A DNA stretch of 48,698 nucleotides from Lachnospiraceae bacterium (GTDB taxonomy: Bacteria > Bacillota > Clostridia > Lachnospirales > Lachnospiraceae), in assembly GCA_030523345.1 (NCBI GenBank), contig JAUNIR010000009.1, positions 1-48,698 on the forward strand, given 5' to 3'. The notes below the pieces were generated by a model that was not told the origin of the DNA, searched no databases, and worked only from the letters and a program-made list of their open reading frames with translations. Shown piece after piece: positions 27,918 through 36,591 of this stretch. Position 1 is the first letter of the stretch. Every line of letters starts with the position of its first letter. The translations under genes were made by a program, and so were the position numbers.

Positions 27918-28130
27918 TCATCAGGTTAGACTTGAATTGCCTCTTGTTTTATATTGAATTGCCATTTTTCACTTCTAAATGCAAATAATTTTCCTAATAA
28001 TATTTTTATCATTATCTGGCGAATCATGATACTATTTTTCCCCAAAAATTCTCAGCAACATCCTTCTTCATTGAAAAAAACATTAAAATAAGTTATCCTA
28101 ATATGAGTATTAACATACATAGAGGTTAAA
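27918..28130. other. non-coding stretch with a 10-bp direct repeat
   Basis: No gene is seen. TTGAATTGCC occurs at 27932-27941 and again at 27954-27963, 22 bp apart. Otherwise it is AT-rich. The 3' end carries the GAGG ribosome site of the GT2 gene. Confidence 0.4.
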
Positions 28131-28862
28131 ATGAGCGATATATTATATGTAGTAATGCCTGCATACAATGAAGAAGAGAATATAAAAAGCGTTGTAGACG
28201 ACTGGTATCCAGTTCTTGATGGTAAGGATGACGCCTCAAGACTTGTCATAGCAGATTCAGGCAGCACAGACAAAACACATGAGTACCTTTTGGAGATGCA
28301 GAAAACTCATCCACAGCTTGAGATTTTTACAGACTGTGAGAAGCAGCATGGACCTAAGGTAATTGCATTATATGACTATGCTATTAAGCAAGGGGCAGAT
28401 TTCATTTTCCAGACAGATTCTGACGGGCAGACTAATCCCGCTGAATTTGATGCATTCTGGCAGATTCGCAGCGACTACACCGGAATTTTTGGCGAACGCC
28501 CTGTAAGAGGCGACGGAAAAGACAGAGCATTTGTTGAAAAGGTTGTATGTCTTCTCCTAAAAGTATTCTTTGGAGTCAATGTTCCTGATGCAAATGCTCC
28601 ATTTAGACTTATGAGATGTGACTCTGTTAAGAAATATCTCTACAAGCTTCCAAGAAACTACAACATTCCTAACATAATGATTACAACATATTTCGCTCAT
28701 TATAAAGAAAAGCTTACATTCAAGGAAATTAGTTTTAAACCACGCCAGGCTGGAACCAACTCTATTAATATAATAAAGATTGTAAAAATTGGCTGGCAGG
28801 CATTAAGTGATTTCAGATCATTTAAAAAGGATATGAAGTACACTAAAATTACAAAACAGTAA
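28131..28862 (+). CDS. family 2 glycosyltransferase
   Basis: The 243-residue product has the GT-A fold: MPAYNEEENI at the start, ADSGSTDKT, and a DSDGQT metal-binding (DxD) segment at about residues 96-101. The usual acceptor region with ANAPFRLMR and a basic C terminus follow, without a membrane helix. GT2 proteins of this length transfer a sugar from a nucleotide or polyprenyl-linked donor. The substrate is not readable. GAGG lies 5 nt before the ATG. It stands alone, between a noncoding stretch and the terminator at 28879, near other envelope genes. Confidence 0.92.
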   Translation: MSDILYVVMPAYNEEENIKSVVDDWYPVLDGKDDASRLVIADSGSTDKTHEYLLEMQKTHPQLEIFTDCEKQHGPKVIALYDYAIKQGADFIFQTDSDGQTNPAEFDAFWQIRSDYTGIFGERPVRGDGKDRAFVEKVVCLLLKVFFGVNVPDANAPFRLMRCDSVKKYLYKLPRNYNIPNIMITTYFAHYKEKLTFKEISFKPRQAGTNSINIIKIVKIGWQALSDFRSFKKDMKYTKITKQ

Positions 28863-28878
28863 ACTTTTACCATAAATA

Positions 28879-28908
28879 AAAATCGGAGATGCAATCATCT
28901 CCGATTTT
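28879..28908. terminator. bidirectional terminator
   Basis: AAAATCGGAGATG (28879-28891) pairs with CATCTCCGATTTT (28896-28908), 13 bp, loop CAAT. It ends both the GT2 gene (plus) and the PLP enzyme gene (minus). Confidence 0.88.
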
Positions 28909-28962
28909 TCATTTCCGTATTGTAACTGTACCTTTACTATTGGCTAATTCATAATCCATGCA

Positions 28963-30171
28963 CTAAAACTTATTATTTAGCTTGTAGCTTTCTACCGTAC
29001 CTCTTAGTTCAACTATCTCTCCGTCATCTAAAAGAGCGTATATTTTAGGTAAATTTCTACTTAAGAATAATACACTTGACTCTGTACAAGAGTAAGCTCC
29101 CGCGTCATGGAATACAATTACATCATCCTTAACTGGGTTGTCCATTGCAAAATTTTTGATAAGTATATCATTTACAGTACATAGCGTACCTACAACCTCG
29201 TAATTATCCTCCGAATTTTTGGACGGTTCTGTGTATTCACTCTCAGTCTTTTTAAGATAATCAATCTTAGGATCATTCATTCCAAGCATTCTGCCATAAT
29301 AGTTAACATGGTGAATCCCCCCATCAACCATACAGTATTTCTTGCCGAATGTTTCCTTTACATCAACGACCTTTGTAACATAATCGCCACATCCTGCCGC
29401 AATAAACCTACCTGACTCTAGTGCGAATGAGTACTTACTAACATACGGCTTCAATTCTTCTATAATTTCATCGAATACTGCAAGGTGATCCGCTAAGTTA
29501 TAATAGTCATAAAAGAATCCTGGTCCATACTCTATTGAACCAATACATATTCCTAGCTCTGTCTTTATTCTTTCACAAAATGCATCGATACAAGCGAGCT
29601 CCTCATGAATTACTTTTATCTTCTTTTTCTGTGTTCCGCTAAAATATTGAATTCCGTTTATACAAATTCTGCCATCTTTTTTGGCATCCTTTAATATATT
29701 AAGAATCGCATCTTCATCCATGCCAAATTTGTTTCCGCTTGATAAACGAGGAAGAATTGATACACTGCCTATCTTCTTTTCATCCATTACTTCTTTTAGT
29801 AATTCATAATGGCTTTCAGACTCAAGCGTGATAACTCCTTCAAATCCTTCTTCGAATATTCTCCCAATATTTTCCTTAGACTTATATACACCGGAAAAAA
29901 CAATCTTTTTAGTATCCACAGCCTGGTTCATACATATTTCAAACTCACCAGGAGAACATACCTCAAAACGATTATCTCTCTTATTAATAAACTCTGTAAG
30001 AAATGGATTGGCCTTTATTGCATATATTAATGAAGCTCTGCCTTCTAGCCCTCCATTCAATCGCTCTTCTAAAGTGTCCATCCACGAAACAAGCCTTTTT
30101 ATATCAAAAAGATAAAACGAATCTGCTTCTTTACTTATTTTATTTAATACTGAAATATAGTCTTTTGTCAT
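28963..30171 (-). CDS. fold-III PLP-dependent decarboxylase (LysA/ODC-like) of the Dlt-like cluster
   Basis: The 402-residue product has the PLP-binding lysine in YAIKANP (Lys53), the turn SGNKFGM, an ESGRFIAA strand that matches the EPGR phosphate-binding motif, the catalytic cysteine in CTVNDIL (Cys331) and a C-terminal HDAGAYS. These identify a diaminopimelate/ornithine decarboxylase-type enzyme (beta/alpha barrel plus beta domain), with lengths typical of LysA (about 400-430). It lies directly after the ligase and carrier-protein genes, 20 nt from the former. It probably makes or modifies the amino acid that the ligase loads. Lysine from diaminopimelate is one possibility (inference). AGGAAAT precedes the ATG. 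Confidence 0.85.
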   Translation of the reverse strand: MTKDYISVLNKISKEADSFYLFDIKRLVSWMDTLEERLNGGLEGRASLIYAIKANPFLTEFINKRDNRFEVCSPGEFEICMNQAVDTKKIVFSGVYKSKENIGRIFEEGFEGVITLESESHYELLKEVMDEKKIGSVSILPRLSSGNKFGMDEDAILNILKDAKKDGRICINGIQYFSGTQKKKIKVIHEELACIDAFCERIKTELGICIGSIEYGPGFFYDYYNLADHLAVFDEIIEELKPYVSKYSFALESGRFIAAGCGDYVTKVVDVKETFGKKYCMVDGGIHHVNYYGRMLGMNDPKIDYLKKTESEYTEPSKNSEDNYEVVGTLCTVNDILIKNFAMDNPVKDDVIVFHDAGAYSCTESSVLFLSRNLPKIYALLDDGEIVELRGTVESYKLNNKF

Positions 30172-30191
30172 ATTTCCTACTCATAGTTGCA

Positions 30192-31715
30192 TTATTGTAG
30201 CTTTTCTTTTAACGCTTTTCTATCTATTTTTCCATTGTTATTAAAAGGCATAGACTCCACAAAAACAAATCTAGCCGGAATCATAAATACAGGAAGCGTT
30301 TTTCTCATGTACATAATAAGTGCTTTTTCTTCTGCGTCTCCTTCAATAAAGGCTGTTATCTCTTCATTTTCATATAGACAACAACTCATATGGATTCCTT
30401 CGAAACTGTTAATACATCTTTCAATCTCTGAAAGTTCAATTCTGTGTCCCATATGCTTTATCTGAAAATCTTTTCTTGACGAAAAACACAAATCGCCTGT
30501 ATCTATATAATATGCTAAGTCACCTGTCCTGTATATTTTTTCTTCATACATCTTGTTAAGCGGGTTCTGCACGAATCTCTTTGCAGTTTCCTCAGGATTA
30601 TTAAAATAACCCATCGTTACTGCTGTTCCAGACACACACACCTCTCCAGGAACGGAAATCATATCTTCAGTAATTAGCCTATCCTCATCATCCAACAGGA
30701 AAACTCGCTCATTAGGGATAGCTTTTCCCATAGGAATCACATCTTCCTCCCCATAAAGGCCTTTTACCTCATAATATGTACAGTTACATGTAATTTCTGT
30801 AGGCCCATATATATTAATGAATTTTGCATTTGGATAACATTTTCTCCAAATATTATACTGCTTTGCAGGCATTACTTCCCCAGAGAAAATAACCTTCTTA
30901 ATATGCTTTGGTGTGTATTCTTCTAAAATTCCTCTCGACGAAAGAATAACTAAAGCTGACACAGCCCACGTAAGTGTAGTAACCTTATCCTCATCAAGAA
31001 GCTTAGCAAGATCCATAGGAAGCGAAAAATACTTTTTAGGAATAAGCCTCAAAGTAGCTCCGACCTTAATTGATGAGAAAATATCTTTTACAGACACATC
31101 AAAATCCCATGGTGCCTGATTTCCTATAATATCTTCACTGTCAAACTCAAATAATTCTGTAAAAATATCTATAAAGTCTACAACATTTCTGTGGCTAACA
31201 AGAACACCCTTTGGTGTTCCTGTAGATCCCGAAGTAAACATTACATATAAAGGATCTGTATCAATGATATCATTGCCAAATGAAACCTTATCTTTTATAG
31301 ATTCATTTTCTTCCACTAAACTAGTGTCTAATTTAATAAAGTCCTCATATTTAAGCATCTGTCCATCATAAGAAGGGACTTTCTTTGTGATGTCATTTTC
31401 GCATATTACTAGAGATGCATTAAGCGTATTAAGAATGCTCTCTATTCTAACATTTGGCTGATTTCCATCTATAACAACATAGCAGCATCCGGACTTGATT
31501 ATTCCCCACATAAGAATAAGAGCCTTACAGCTCTTTTTCATAATAAGAGGTACTGGTGTACTTCTTTTAACAATAGATGACAATTTGTATGCCACAGCAT
31601 CTGACAATTCATCTAACTCTCTATATGTAATTGTTTCATTATCGTCAATACAACAAACCTTATCAGAATACTGTTTTACTGTATTTTTAAGATAAGAAAT
31701 AACTGTTTTATTCAA
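30192..31715 (-). CDS. AMP-forming amino-acid ligase, DltA-like
   Basis: The 507-residue product is an ANL-superfamily adenylation protein of about DltA size: P-loop MFTSGSTGTPKG (159-170), FDVSV with Asp206, NIYGPTE (301-307), a TGDLAYY motif and the C-terminal catalytic lysine in NNNGKIDRKAL. It activates a small acid as acyl-AMP and loads the pantetheine of the neighbouring carrier protein. In DltA the amino group is held by an Asp (as Asp206) and stereoselectivity comes from a Cys in FCGEVLP. Here that segment is FSGEVMP (Ser278). So a substrate other than D-alanine is possible. The start codon is TTG at 31715, with AGGT about 8 nt upstream. Confidence 0.88.
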   Translation of the reverse strand: MNKTVISYLKNTVKQYSDKVCCIDDNETITYRELDELSDAVAYKLSSIVKRSTPVPLIMKKSCKALILMWGIIKSGCCYVVIDGNQPNVRIESILNTLNASLVICENDITKKVPSYDGQMLKYEDFIKLDTSLVEENESIKDKVSFGNDIIDTDPLYVMFTSGSTGTPKGVLVSHRNVVDFIDIFTELFEFDSEDIIGNQAPWDFDVSVKDIFSSIKVGATLRLIPKKYFSLPMDLAKLLDEDKVTTLTWAVSALVILSSRGILEEYTPKHIKKVIFSGEVMPAKQYNIWRKCYPNAKFINIYGPTEITCNCTYYEVKGLYGEEDVIPMGKAIPNERVFLLDDEDRLITEDMISVPGEVCVSGTAVTMGYFNNPEETAKRFVQNPLNKMYEEKIYRTGDLAYYIDTGDLCFSSRKDFQIKHMGHRIELSEIERCINSFEGIHMSCCLYENEEITAFIEGDAEEKALIMYMRKTLPVFMIPARFVFVESMPFNNNGKIDRKALKEKLQ

Positions 31716-31751
31716 AATGCTACCTGCGTCTCTGTCTACTAACTATTGATT

Positions 31752-31988
31752 TTACATCTTTTCACTAACATAATTAGCGATTCTTTCAACTGTCTCGTAA
31801 TTTGACTGAACAACTTCATCTGGAGGAAGTTCTACATCAAACTGGCTCTCTATTGAGCTTATAAGAAATAATATACTCATAGAATCAAGTATTTCTTCAT
31901 CAAAAAGCATTGTATCATCATCAACTGACGCTCCAGTACTCTCTTCGATCACATCTTTAATATATGTTTTGATTTCATTTAAGTCCAT
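31752..31988 (-). CDS. acyl carrier protein, DltC-like
   Basis: The 78-residue four-helix carrier protein carries the phosphopantetheine attachment serine in LDSMS (Ser36). It has the DltC/ACP size and acidic helices (ESQFDVELPPDEV). The ATG at 31988 follows GGAG by 7 nt; frame upstream to 32024 lacks support. It is the first gene of the minus-strand unit with the ligase and the PLP enzyme, and lies 101 nt from the MBOAT start. It should shuttle the activated acid from the ligase to the MBOAT. Confidence 0.9.
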   Translation of the reverse strand: MDLNEIKTYIKDVIEESTGASVDDDTMLFDEEILDSMSILFLISSIESQFDVELPPDEVVQSNYETVERIANYVSEKM

Positions 31989-32077
31989 AACTGTTCTCCA
32001 TTTCGTTTTATAGCGCTTACGCACAAATCCATCTATAATAATACCCTAAAACACTCGAAACTAAAAGAGAATAATGA

Positions 32078-32083
32078 TATAAT
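32078..32083 (+). promoter_or_regulatory. -10 box for leaderless MBOAT transcript
   Basis: A perfect TATAAT at 32078-32083 lies 6 nt before the ATG at 32090, with TCGAAA as a weak -35 at 32055-32060 (17-nt spacer). The predicted start is the A of ATG. No Shine-Dalgarno is present. Confidence 0.55.
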
Positions 32084-32089
32084 CCACTC

Positions 32090-33580
32090 ATGTCTTTAAT
32101 CACAGGTAAATTTTTTATATTTTTATGCATACTGTTAATAGTATATTATGTGCTACCAAATAAGAAATACCAGTGGGTACTTCTGCTTTGCGGTAGTTTA
32201 TTTTTCTATACATATGCTTCACCATATTACCTTATATTTATGGTGATTTCTTCGTTTTCCACCTTTGCTTTAGGAAAAGCTGTAGCCCATACAGATAATC
32301 GATCAAAAGCAAAGCAACATATAATTCTTGCAATTCTTATAAATGCAGGCATACTATTTGTCCTAAAATACACAGTTCTGCTTTTCGATATTGCAGCATC
32401 AGTTTTTCACATAAATACTCCAGAAGTTAATTTTATACTTCCTCTTGGTATTTCATTCTACACATTCATGGTTATTTCATACATAGTAGATGTATATAAA
32501 GGAGAAATAGAGCCAGAAACTAACTACTTCAAATACCTTCTCTATGTGTGCTATTTTCCACAGATTATCGAAGGCCCTATAAATCGCTATTCCCATATGA
32601 AGGACGACCTGTACTCAGAGCACTCTTTTAATTTCATTGTATGTCGTGATGCTTCCTACAGAATACTTATGGGTCTTTTCAAAAAAGTCGTTATTGCCGG
32701 TAGGTTTGGCGTGTACGTAGACAGAGTATTTGACAATGTACATGGCTACAACGGTCTTACACTGTTACTTGCAACTGTCTTTTACGTAGTTCAGCTTTAT
32801 GCTGACTTCTCAGGATGCATGGATTTAGTACTTGGTATTAGTAAGCTTTTCGGAATAGAAATGGCTGAAAACTTTAATCTCCCACTTTTTTCGGAAAATG
32901 TATCTGAATTCTGGAGACGTTGGCACATTACTCTTGGAGCATGGTTCAGAGATTACATTTACTATCCTGTATTCAGATCTGAATTTTCCAAAAAAATAAA
33001 ATCATTTTTTGCAAAGACTCCACTTAAAATGCAATCAATGAATATGGTTGCAGCATTTTCACTTTTCTGTGTGTGGTCTCTTACTGGACTTTGGCACGGA
33101 GCAGCCATCCATTATATTGTATGGGGACTTTACTATGCCGTTATTCTTATAGCCGGTGTATTTTTAGCAAATGATTTTAAGAAATGGAAAAGAAAACTCA
33201 AAATTACAAAAACAACAAAATGGTTTAAAGTATTCTGCATTATAAGAACTTTGGTTATTGTCACTTTTGGTGAACTGATTTTCAGAGCTAATACAATGGC
33301 TGACGTAGCATTTATAATCAAAAAAGTCGCTACAGACTTTTCACTAAGTTTTGGCTCAATATCAAATGCAATACTTCCATTCACAGAAGATAATACAGCA
33401 ATTGCATATGGTGGCGTTGCAATTATCTGTGAGCTCTGTTTCTTTGTTGTTGAGTATTTTGCATATAAAGAAAAAGACACCTTCAAAAAACATAAATATG
33501 CTAATGCGTTGATACTAATCGTCGCAACACTATTATTTGGAGTGTTTGGAGAATCCGGTTTCCTATACATGGCATATTAA
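32090..33580 (+). CDS. MBOAT family membrane O-acyltransferase, DltB-like
   Basis: The 496-residue product has about 11 membrane helices and the MBOAT active-site elements: FWRRWHITLGAWFRDYIYYPV (His279) and LTGLWHGAAIHYIVWG (His336). MBOATs move an acyl group from a carrier across or at the membrane onto an envelope acceptor, for example D-alanine to teichoic acid in DltB, or acetyl to alginate in AlgI. Together with the ligase, carrier protein and SGNH protein it forms a Dlt-like chain. The start MSLITGKFFIFL fits the family N terminus, and there is no ribosome site. The SGNH gene follows 34 nt later. Confidence 0.95.
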   Translation: MSLITGKFFIFLCILLIVYYVLPNKKYQWVLLLCGSLFFYTYASPYYLIFMVISSFSTFALGKAVAHTDNRSKAKQHIILAILINAGILFVLKYTVLLFDIAASVFHINTPEVNFILPLGISFYTFMVISYIVDVYKGEIEPETNYFKYLLYVCYFPQIIEGPINRYSHMKDDLYSEHSFNFIVCRDASYRILMGLFKKVVIAGRFGVYVDRVFDNVHGYNGLTLLLATVFYVVQLYADFSGCMDLVLGISKLFGIEMAENFNLPLFSENVSEFWRRWHITLGAWFRDYIYYPVFRSEFSKKIKSFFAKTPLKMQSMNMVAAFSLFCVWSLTGLWHGAAIHYIVWGLYYAVILIAGVFLANDFKKWKRKLKITKTTKWFKVFCIIRTLVIVTFGELIFRANTMADVAFIIKKVATDFSLSFGSISNAILPFTEDNTAIAYGGVAIICELCFFVVEYFAYKEKDTFKKHKYANALILIVATLLFGVFGESGFLYMAY

Positions 33581-33614
33581 AGTCCAGATATCAATTATTT
33601 AGGTTATTAAATAT

Positions 33615-34550
33615 ATGAATGAAAATAAAACACCTAAAAACACAATACTAAAAACTACTGTCACAATTATCATTGCCTTTGTCATTTTCTTTGCGATAGT
33701 TGCACTAAAGTTAAACTCAAGTAGACTATTTAGCTCTAAAGTTGGGGTAACCGCTGTTAAGAATATGAAAGAAGTGGACACACTTTTCGTAGGGGCTTCT
33801 TCTTTTAGAAAAGGCCTTAATATGCATACTATAGATGATAGTCTAAATGGCAGTTCATATATGCTTACATACAATGGTAATCAGCCTATGAACATGGATT
33901 TAGAGATTAAAGAACTATTTAACAGTGGGGTTAAAATTAACACTCTCGTAATGGAATTTGACCCAGGTATGATTAGCTCGGGGCCGGATTTATCTGATAA
34001 AAGACTTCTTTGGGATATTGGATTTAAAAGTCAATATGATCTTTGGAAGCTTCTCTCAACAAGAGAAGATGCTGATTTCTTTATGTGCTATGATTACTGG
34101 GTTTCCTCTAATATAGATTACTTTGCAACATACTTTATATCCGCACCAGTTATTGCAAAAAGATATTATTTAGGTGGTAACACTGGCGAGGACGATGTTA
34201 AAGGACTTAGTGCAGATGAACTGGATGCCCTTGATGTAATCGAAGCGCCAGGCTTTTCTGACCTTCAGAAATCATCTCTTCAGGACATAATTAATTTGTG
34301 TAAGGCTAACAATACAAAGCTTATATGTATTGAATCACCTAATTACAAGAAAATGTATGAAGACCTAAATTATGCAGAGAAAACTAGTCTTCTAAAGGAA
34401 TTTCTCTTGGAAAATGATATCGAGACTATTACTAAAGATGAGCTAAGCTTTGATTATACTAATCCAGCGTATTATTCAGACTTATCACATATGTCATCAG
34501 AAGGAATGAATGTATATACAAAAGAGATTATCGATCTGTTAAACCGATAA
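33615..34550 (+). CDS. SGNH/DltD-like membrane-anchored protein
   Basis: The 311-residue product has an N-terminal anchor helix (about 12-31) and an extracellular domain with the SGNH signature: VGASSFRKG (nucleophile Ser62 or Ser63, block I) and SDLSHMSSEG (Asp289 and His292, block V). Proteins of this sort act with MBOATs as DltD or AlgJ/X-like partners in acyl transfer onto a wall polymer. Position directly after the MBOAT gene supports this. The sequence is too divergent to be called DltD outright. A weak AGG lies before the ATG. The 3' end overlaps a terminator stem. Confidence 0.75.
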   Translation: MNENKTPKNTILKTTVTIIIAFVIFFAIVALKLNSSRLFSSKVGVTAVKNMKEVDTLFVGASSFRKGLNMHTIDDSLNGSSYMLTYNGNQPMNMDLEIKELFNSGVKINTLVMEFDPGMISSGPDLSDKRLLWDIGFKSQYDLWKLLSTREDADFFMCYDYWVSSNIDYFATYFISAPVIAKRYYLGGNTGEDDVKGLSADELDALDVIEAPGFSDLQKSSLQDIINLCKANNTKLICIESPNYKKMYEDLNYAEKTSLLKEFLLENDIETITKDELSFDYTNPAYYSDLSHMSSEGMNVYTKEIIDLLNR

Positions 34551-34555
34551 TCTCT
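34523..34555. terminator. bidirectional terminator overlapping the SGNH gene end
   Basis: AGAGATTATCG (34523-34533) pairs with CGATAATCTCT (34545-34555), 11 bp, with a TATTCTATTTC continuation. The stop codon lies within the second arm. Confidence 0.8.
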
Positions 34556-34574
34556 TATTCTATTTCTATTATTT

Positions 34575-36065
34575 CTATTCACTTATAACCTTATACATAT
34601 CAAATGTATACCTATCGAAGGTAAATGTATCTTCGTACTCGGCCTTAAGTCCCCTCTCAGACAGTTCCTTAAAGTCATACTCGCTATAATCGATTATCGT
34701 GAGCCACAATTCGCTATCATTAGACTTAGCAGCTTTTAATGCCTCATCTAAATCCTCATAATTTGTGAGTCCCTCATCATAGAATGGAAGACAAAATGCC
34801 ATTTCCTCACTATCTTCTATAGTATAGAGAATATCTCCATCATCAACGCTATCTTCAAGAAATGAAACCAAAGCATCCGGATTGGTATCGTATTCGATTT
34901 TGACCTCATTTATATATCCGCATACCCCTGCAAATATAAATACAGCAATCATGCCATAGTAGAACTTCTTAAGCTGGCCCGCCTCAATTGCAAAGAACAA
35001 CCATAACATTCCGTGTGCAAAGAATAGATACCTATCTACAAATATATTAGCCGTCATTAACTTTGAAACAATAGTTCCAAATAAAAGTACTCCATAGTAT
35101 ACAAGGAACATAGACAGTGCATATACATCTTTTACGTCATATTTTTCAGAAATATTACTCATATTTGCAGAATAGTCATTATCAACATCCTCAGTCGTCA
35201 CTTTAACTAATGAATTAGCTGTCCTAATCGCAGATACAATCTTATATACCGTAAAGCACGCAAGACTAGCAACGCTAACAAGTAGCATAATCGAAGCTAC
35301 CGTATTTCCTACGGTATATGGATATCTCATATATTTAATGAACACTGGCAGCGTCACATCTGGCATCGAGAAGTATCCGCTGACGCTTTTAAACTGCTTT
35401 AATGTTACTACTAAACATGGGAAGTAAAGTATAACTGTAAGGCCTACACATATAAACCATCTCTTAATATTCTCCCTTTCCATAAGGAAATAGTATAAAA
35501 GCAAGAATAAATACACGAACCCAACACTCACAAATGCAAAGTGATGTGAATAGCCAGCTAGTACAGATAATACCGTAAAGATAATTAAGTTCTTCTTGTT
35601 ATAATCCATTATGAATTCATACGCATAAATGCCCGAAGCTGTAGCAAATAAGAAGCCAAGCGAATACATTCTTATCTCAACACCAAAGAATAAAAGATTC
35701 GGCATTGTAAATAACGCTACTGTAAATAGACACGATGCCTTAAACCCATGTCTTTTTCTTACGGTAGTAGCAGAAATAATCATGGTAATAATCATAGGAA
35801 GGACGCTTGTCAGCTTCATAACTGGAACTTTATATCCGAATATATCCGTAGATATCTTTAATATAATGTTATAAAGCGGTGGCAAAGTATCTGCCATCGA
35901 TCTTTCAAGGACTCCTGCCATATCTGTTCTAACTAACGACGCTGTAAATGCTTCGTCTAGCCATACATTTCTGTTGAACACAAGAGAAATATATACAATC
36001 GCCCCAATTGCCACTAGTACCCAGGATATTATATTTTCTCTTTTTTCTTTATTAATACTGATCAT
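34575..36065 (-). CDS. GT39/PMT-like membrane glycosyltransferase
   Basis: The 496-residue product has about 10-12 membrane helices and the GT-C signature in the first loop, with NVWLDEAFTASLV (an acidic pair Asp-Glu) and DTLPPLYNI, followed by a soluble C-terminal domain of about 100 residues. GT-C enzymes move sugars from a polyprenyl-phosphate donor to an acceptor outside the membrane. The acceptor is unknown. The start at 36065 (MISINKEK) overlaps the end of the upstream small gene by 14 nt, which suggests coupled translation. Confidence 0.82.
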   Translation of the reverse strand: MISINKEKRENIISWVLVAIGAIVYISLVFNRNVWLDEAFTASLVRTDMAGVLERSMADTLPPLYNIILKISTDIFGYKVPVMKLTSVLPMIITMIISATTVRKRHGFKASCLFTVALFTMPNLLFFGVEIRMYSLGFLFATASGIYAYEFIMDYNKKNLIIFTVLSVLAGYSHHFAFVSVGFVYLFLLLYYFLMERENIKRWFICVGLTVILYFPCLVVTLKQFKSVSGYFSMPDVTLPVFIKYMRYPYTVGNTVASIMLLVSVASLACFTVYKIVSAIRTANSLVKVTTEDVDNDYSANMSNISEKYDVKDVYALSMFLVYYGVLLFGTIVSKLMTANIFVDRYLFFAHGMLWLFFAIEAGQLKKFYYGMIAVFIFAGVCGYINEVKIEYDTNPDALVSFLEDSVDDGDILYTIEDSEEMAFCLPFYDEGLTNYEDLDEALKAAKSNDSELWLTIIDYSEYDFKELSERGLKAEYEDTFTFDRYTFDMYKVISE

Positions 36066-36327
36066 CTTCTTCAATAACCTCAAGCTCCAGGTAGTCAAAA
36101 TCGATTTCCTCAACAAAGCTATCTTTTCTAAATCTTACTTTTGAATGTTTCTTAAATTCCTGAATATTCATATCAAGCCATATCGGCTTGCTTAAATCGA
36201 ACTCATAGCATACTTTTTCAATAGCATTAAAAACTTTGTGAGTCCTTGTATCTTCTTTGTCATCAGCAATCGTTATATCTTTAAGAAGTCTATTATCTTT
36301 AAATTCTTTAGCCCAGATTCTAAACAT
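36052..36327 (-). CDS. small conserved cytoplasmic protein, 91 residues
   Basis: The product MFRIWAKEFKDNRLLKDITI is a compact soluble protein with the phrases EDTRTHKVFNAIEK, SKPIWLD and FDYLELEVIEED at the end. I recall near-identical patterns in hypothetical proteins of many clostridia, so it is a conserved family without a known function. GAGG lies 5 nt before the ATG at 36327. Its last codons overlap the start of the glycosyltransferase. A GTG at 36333 is in frame but lies in the ribosome site. Confidence 0.78.
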   Translation of the reverse strand: MFRIWAKEFKDNRLLKDITIADDKEDTRTHKVFNAIEKVCYEFDLSKPIWLDMNIQEFKKHSKVRFRKDSFVEEIDFDYLELEVIEEDDQY

Positions 36328-36510
36328 TTGCACCTCAAATAAGATTTTTTACATACATATAAATTCATAAAAATATGTACTCTGTCTGTGTTTTTTTACA
36401 CAAAAACTCGTAGTATGAACTATTATAACATATTTTTATAAAACTTAATCCTTTAAGATGACCCCGAAACCTTGAAATATCTGTGAAAATGTAGAACTGG
36501 TGCTATGTTT

Positions 36511-36520
36511 TTGATATAAT
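36511..36520 (+). promoter_or_regulatory. extended -10 promoter of the relQ-like gene
   Basis: TGATATAAT (36512-36520) is an extended -10 with a perfect TATAAT (36515-36520). No clear -35. The leader is about 65 nt. Confidence 0.6.
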
Positions 36521-36591
36521 ATTTGTGTATGTACATGTTACATATAGCTCGCAAATTGTGAGTGCTTATTATATTTTATTTGGAGTTACAC

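Noticed and set aside
28963..34550. Plain dltABCD operon
   Set aside because: Divergent order, an added PLP decarboxylase, an altered ligase pocket and a divergent SGNH protein make this name too strong.
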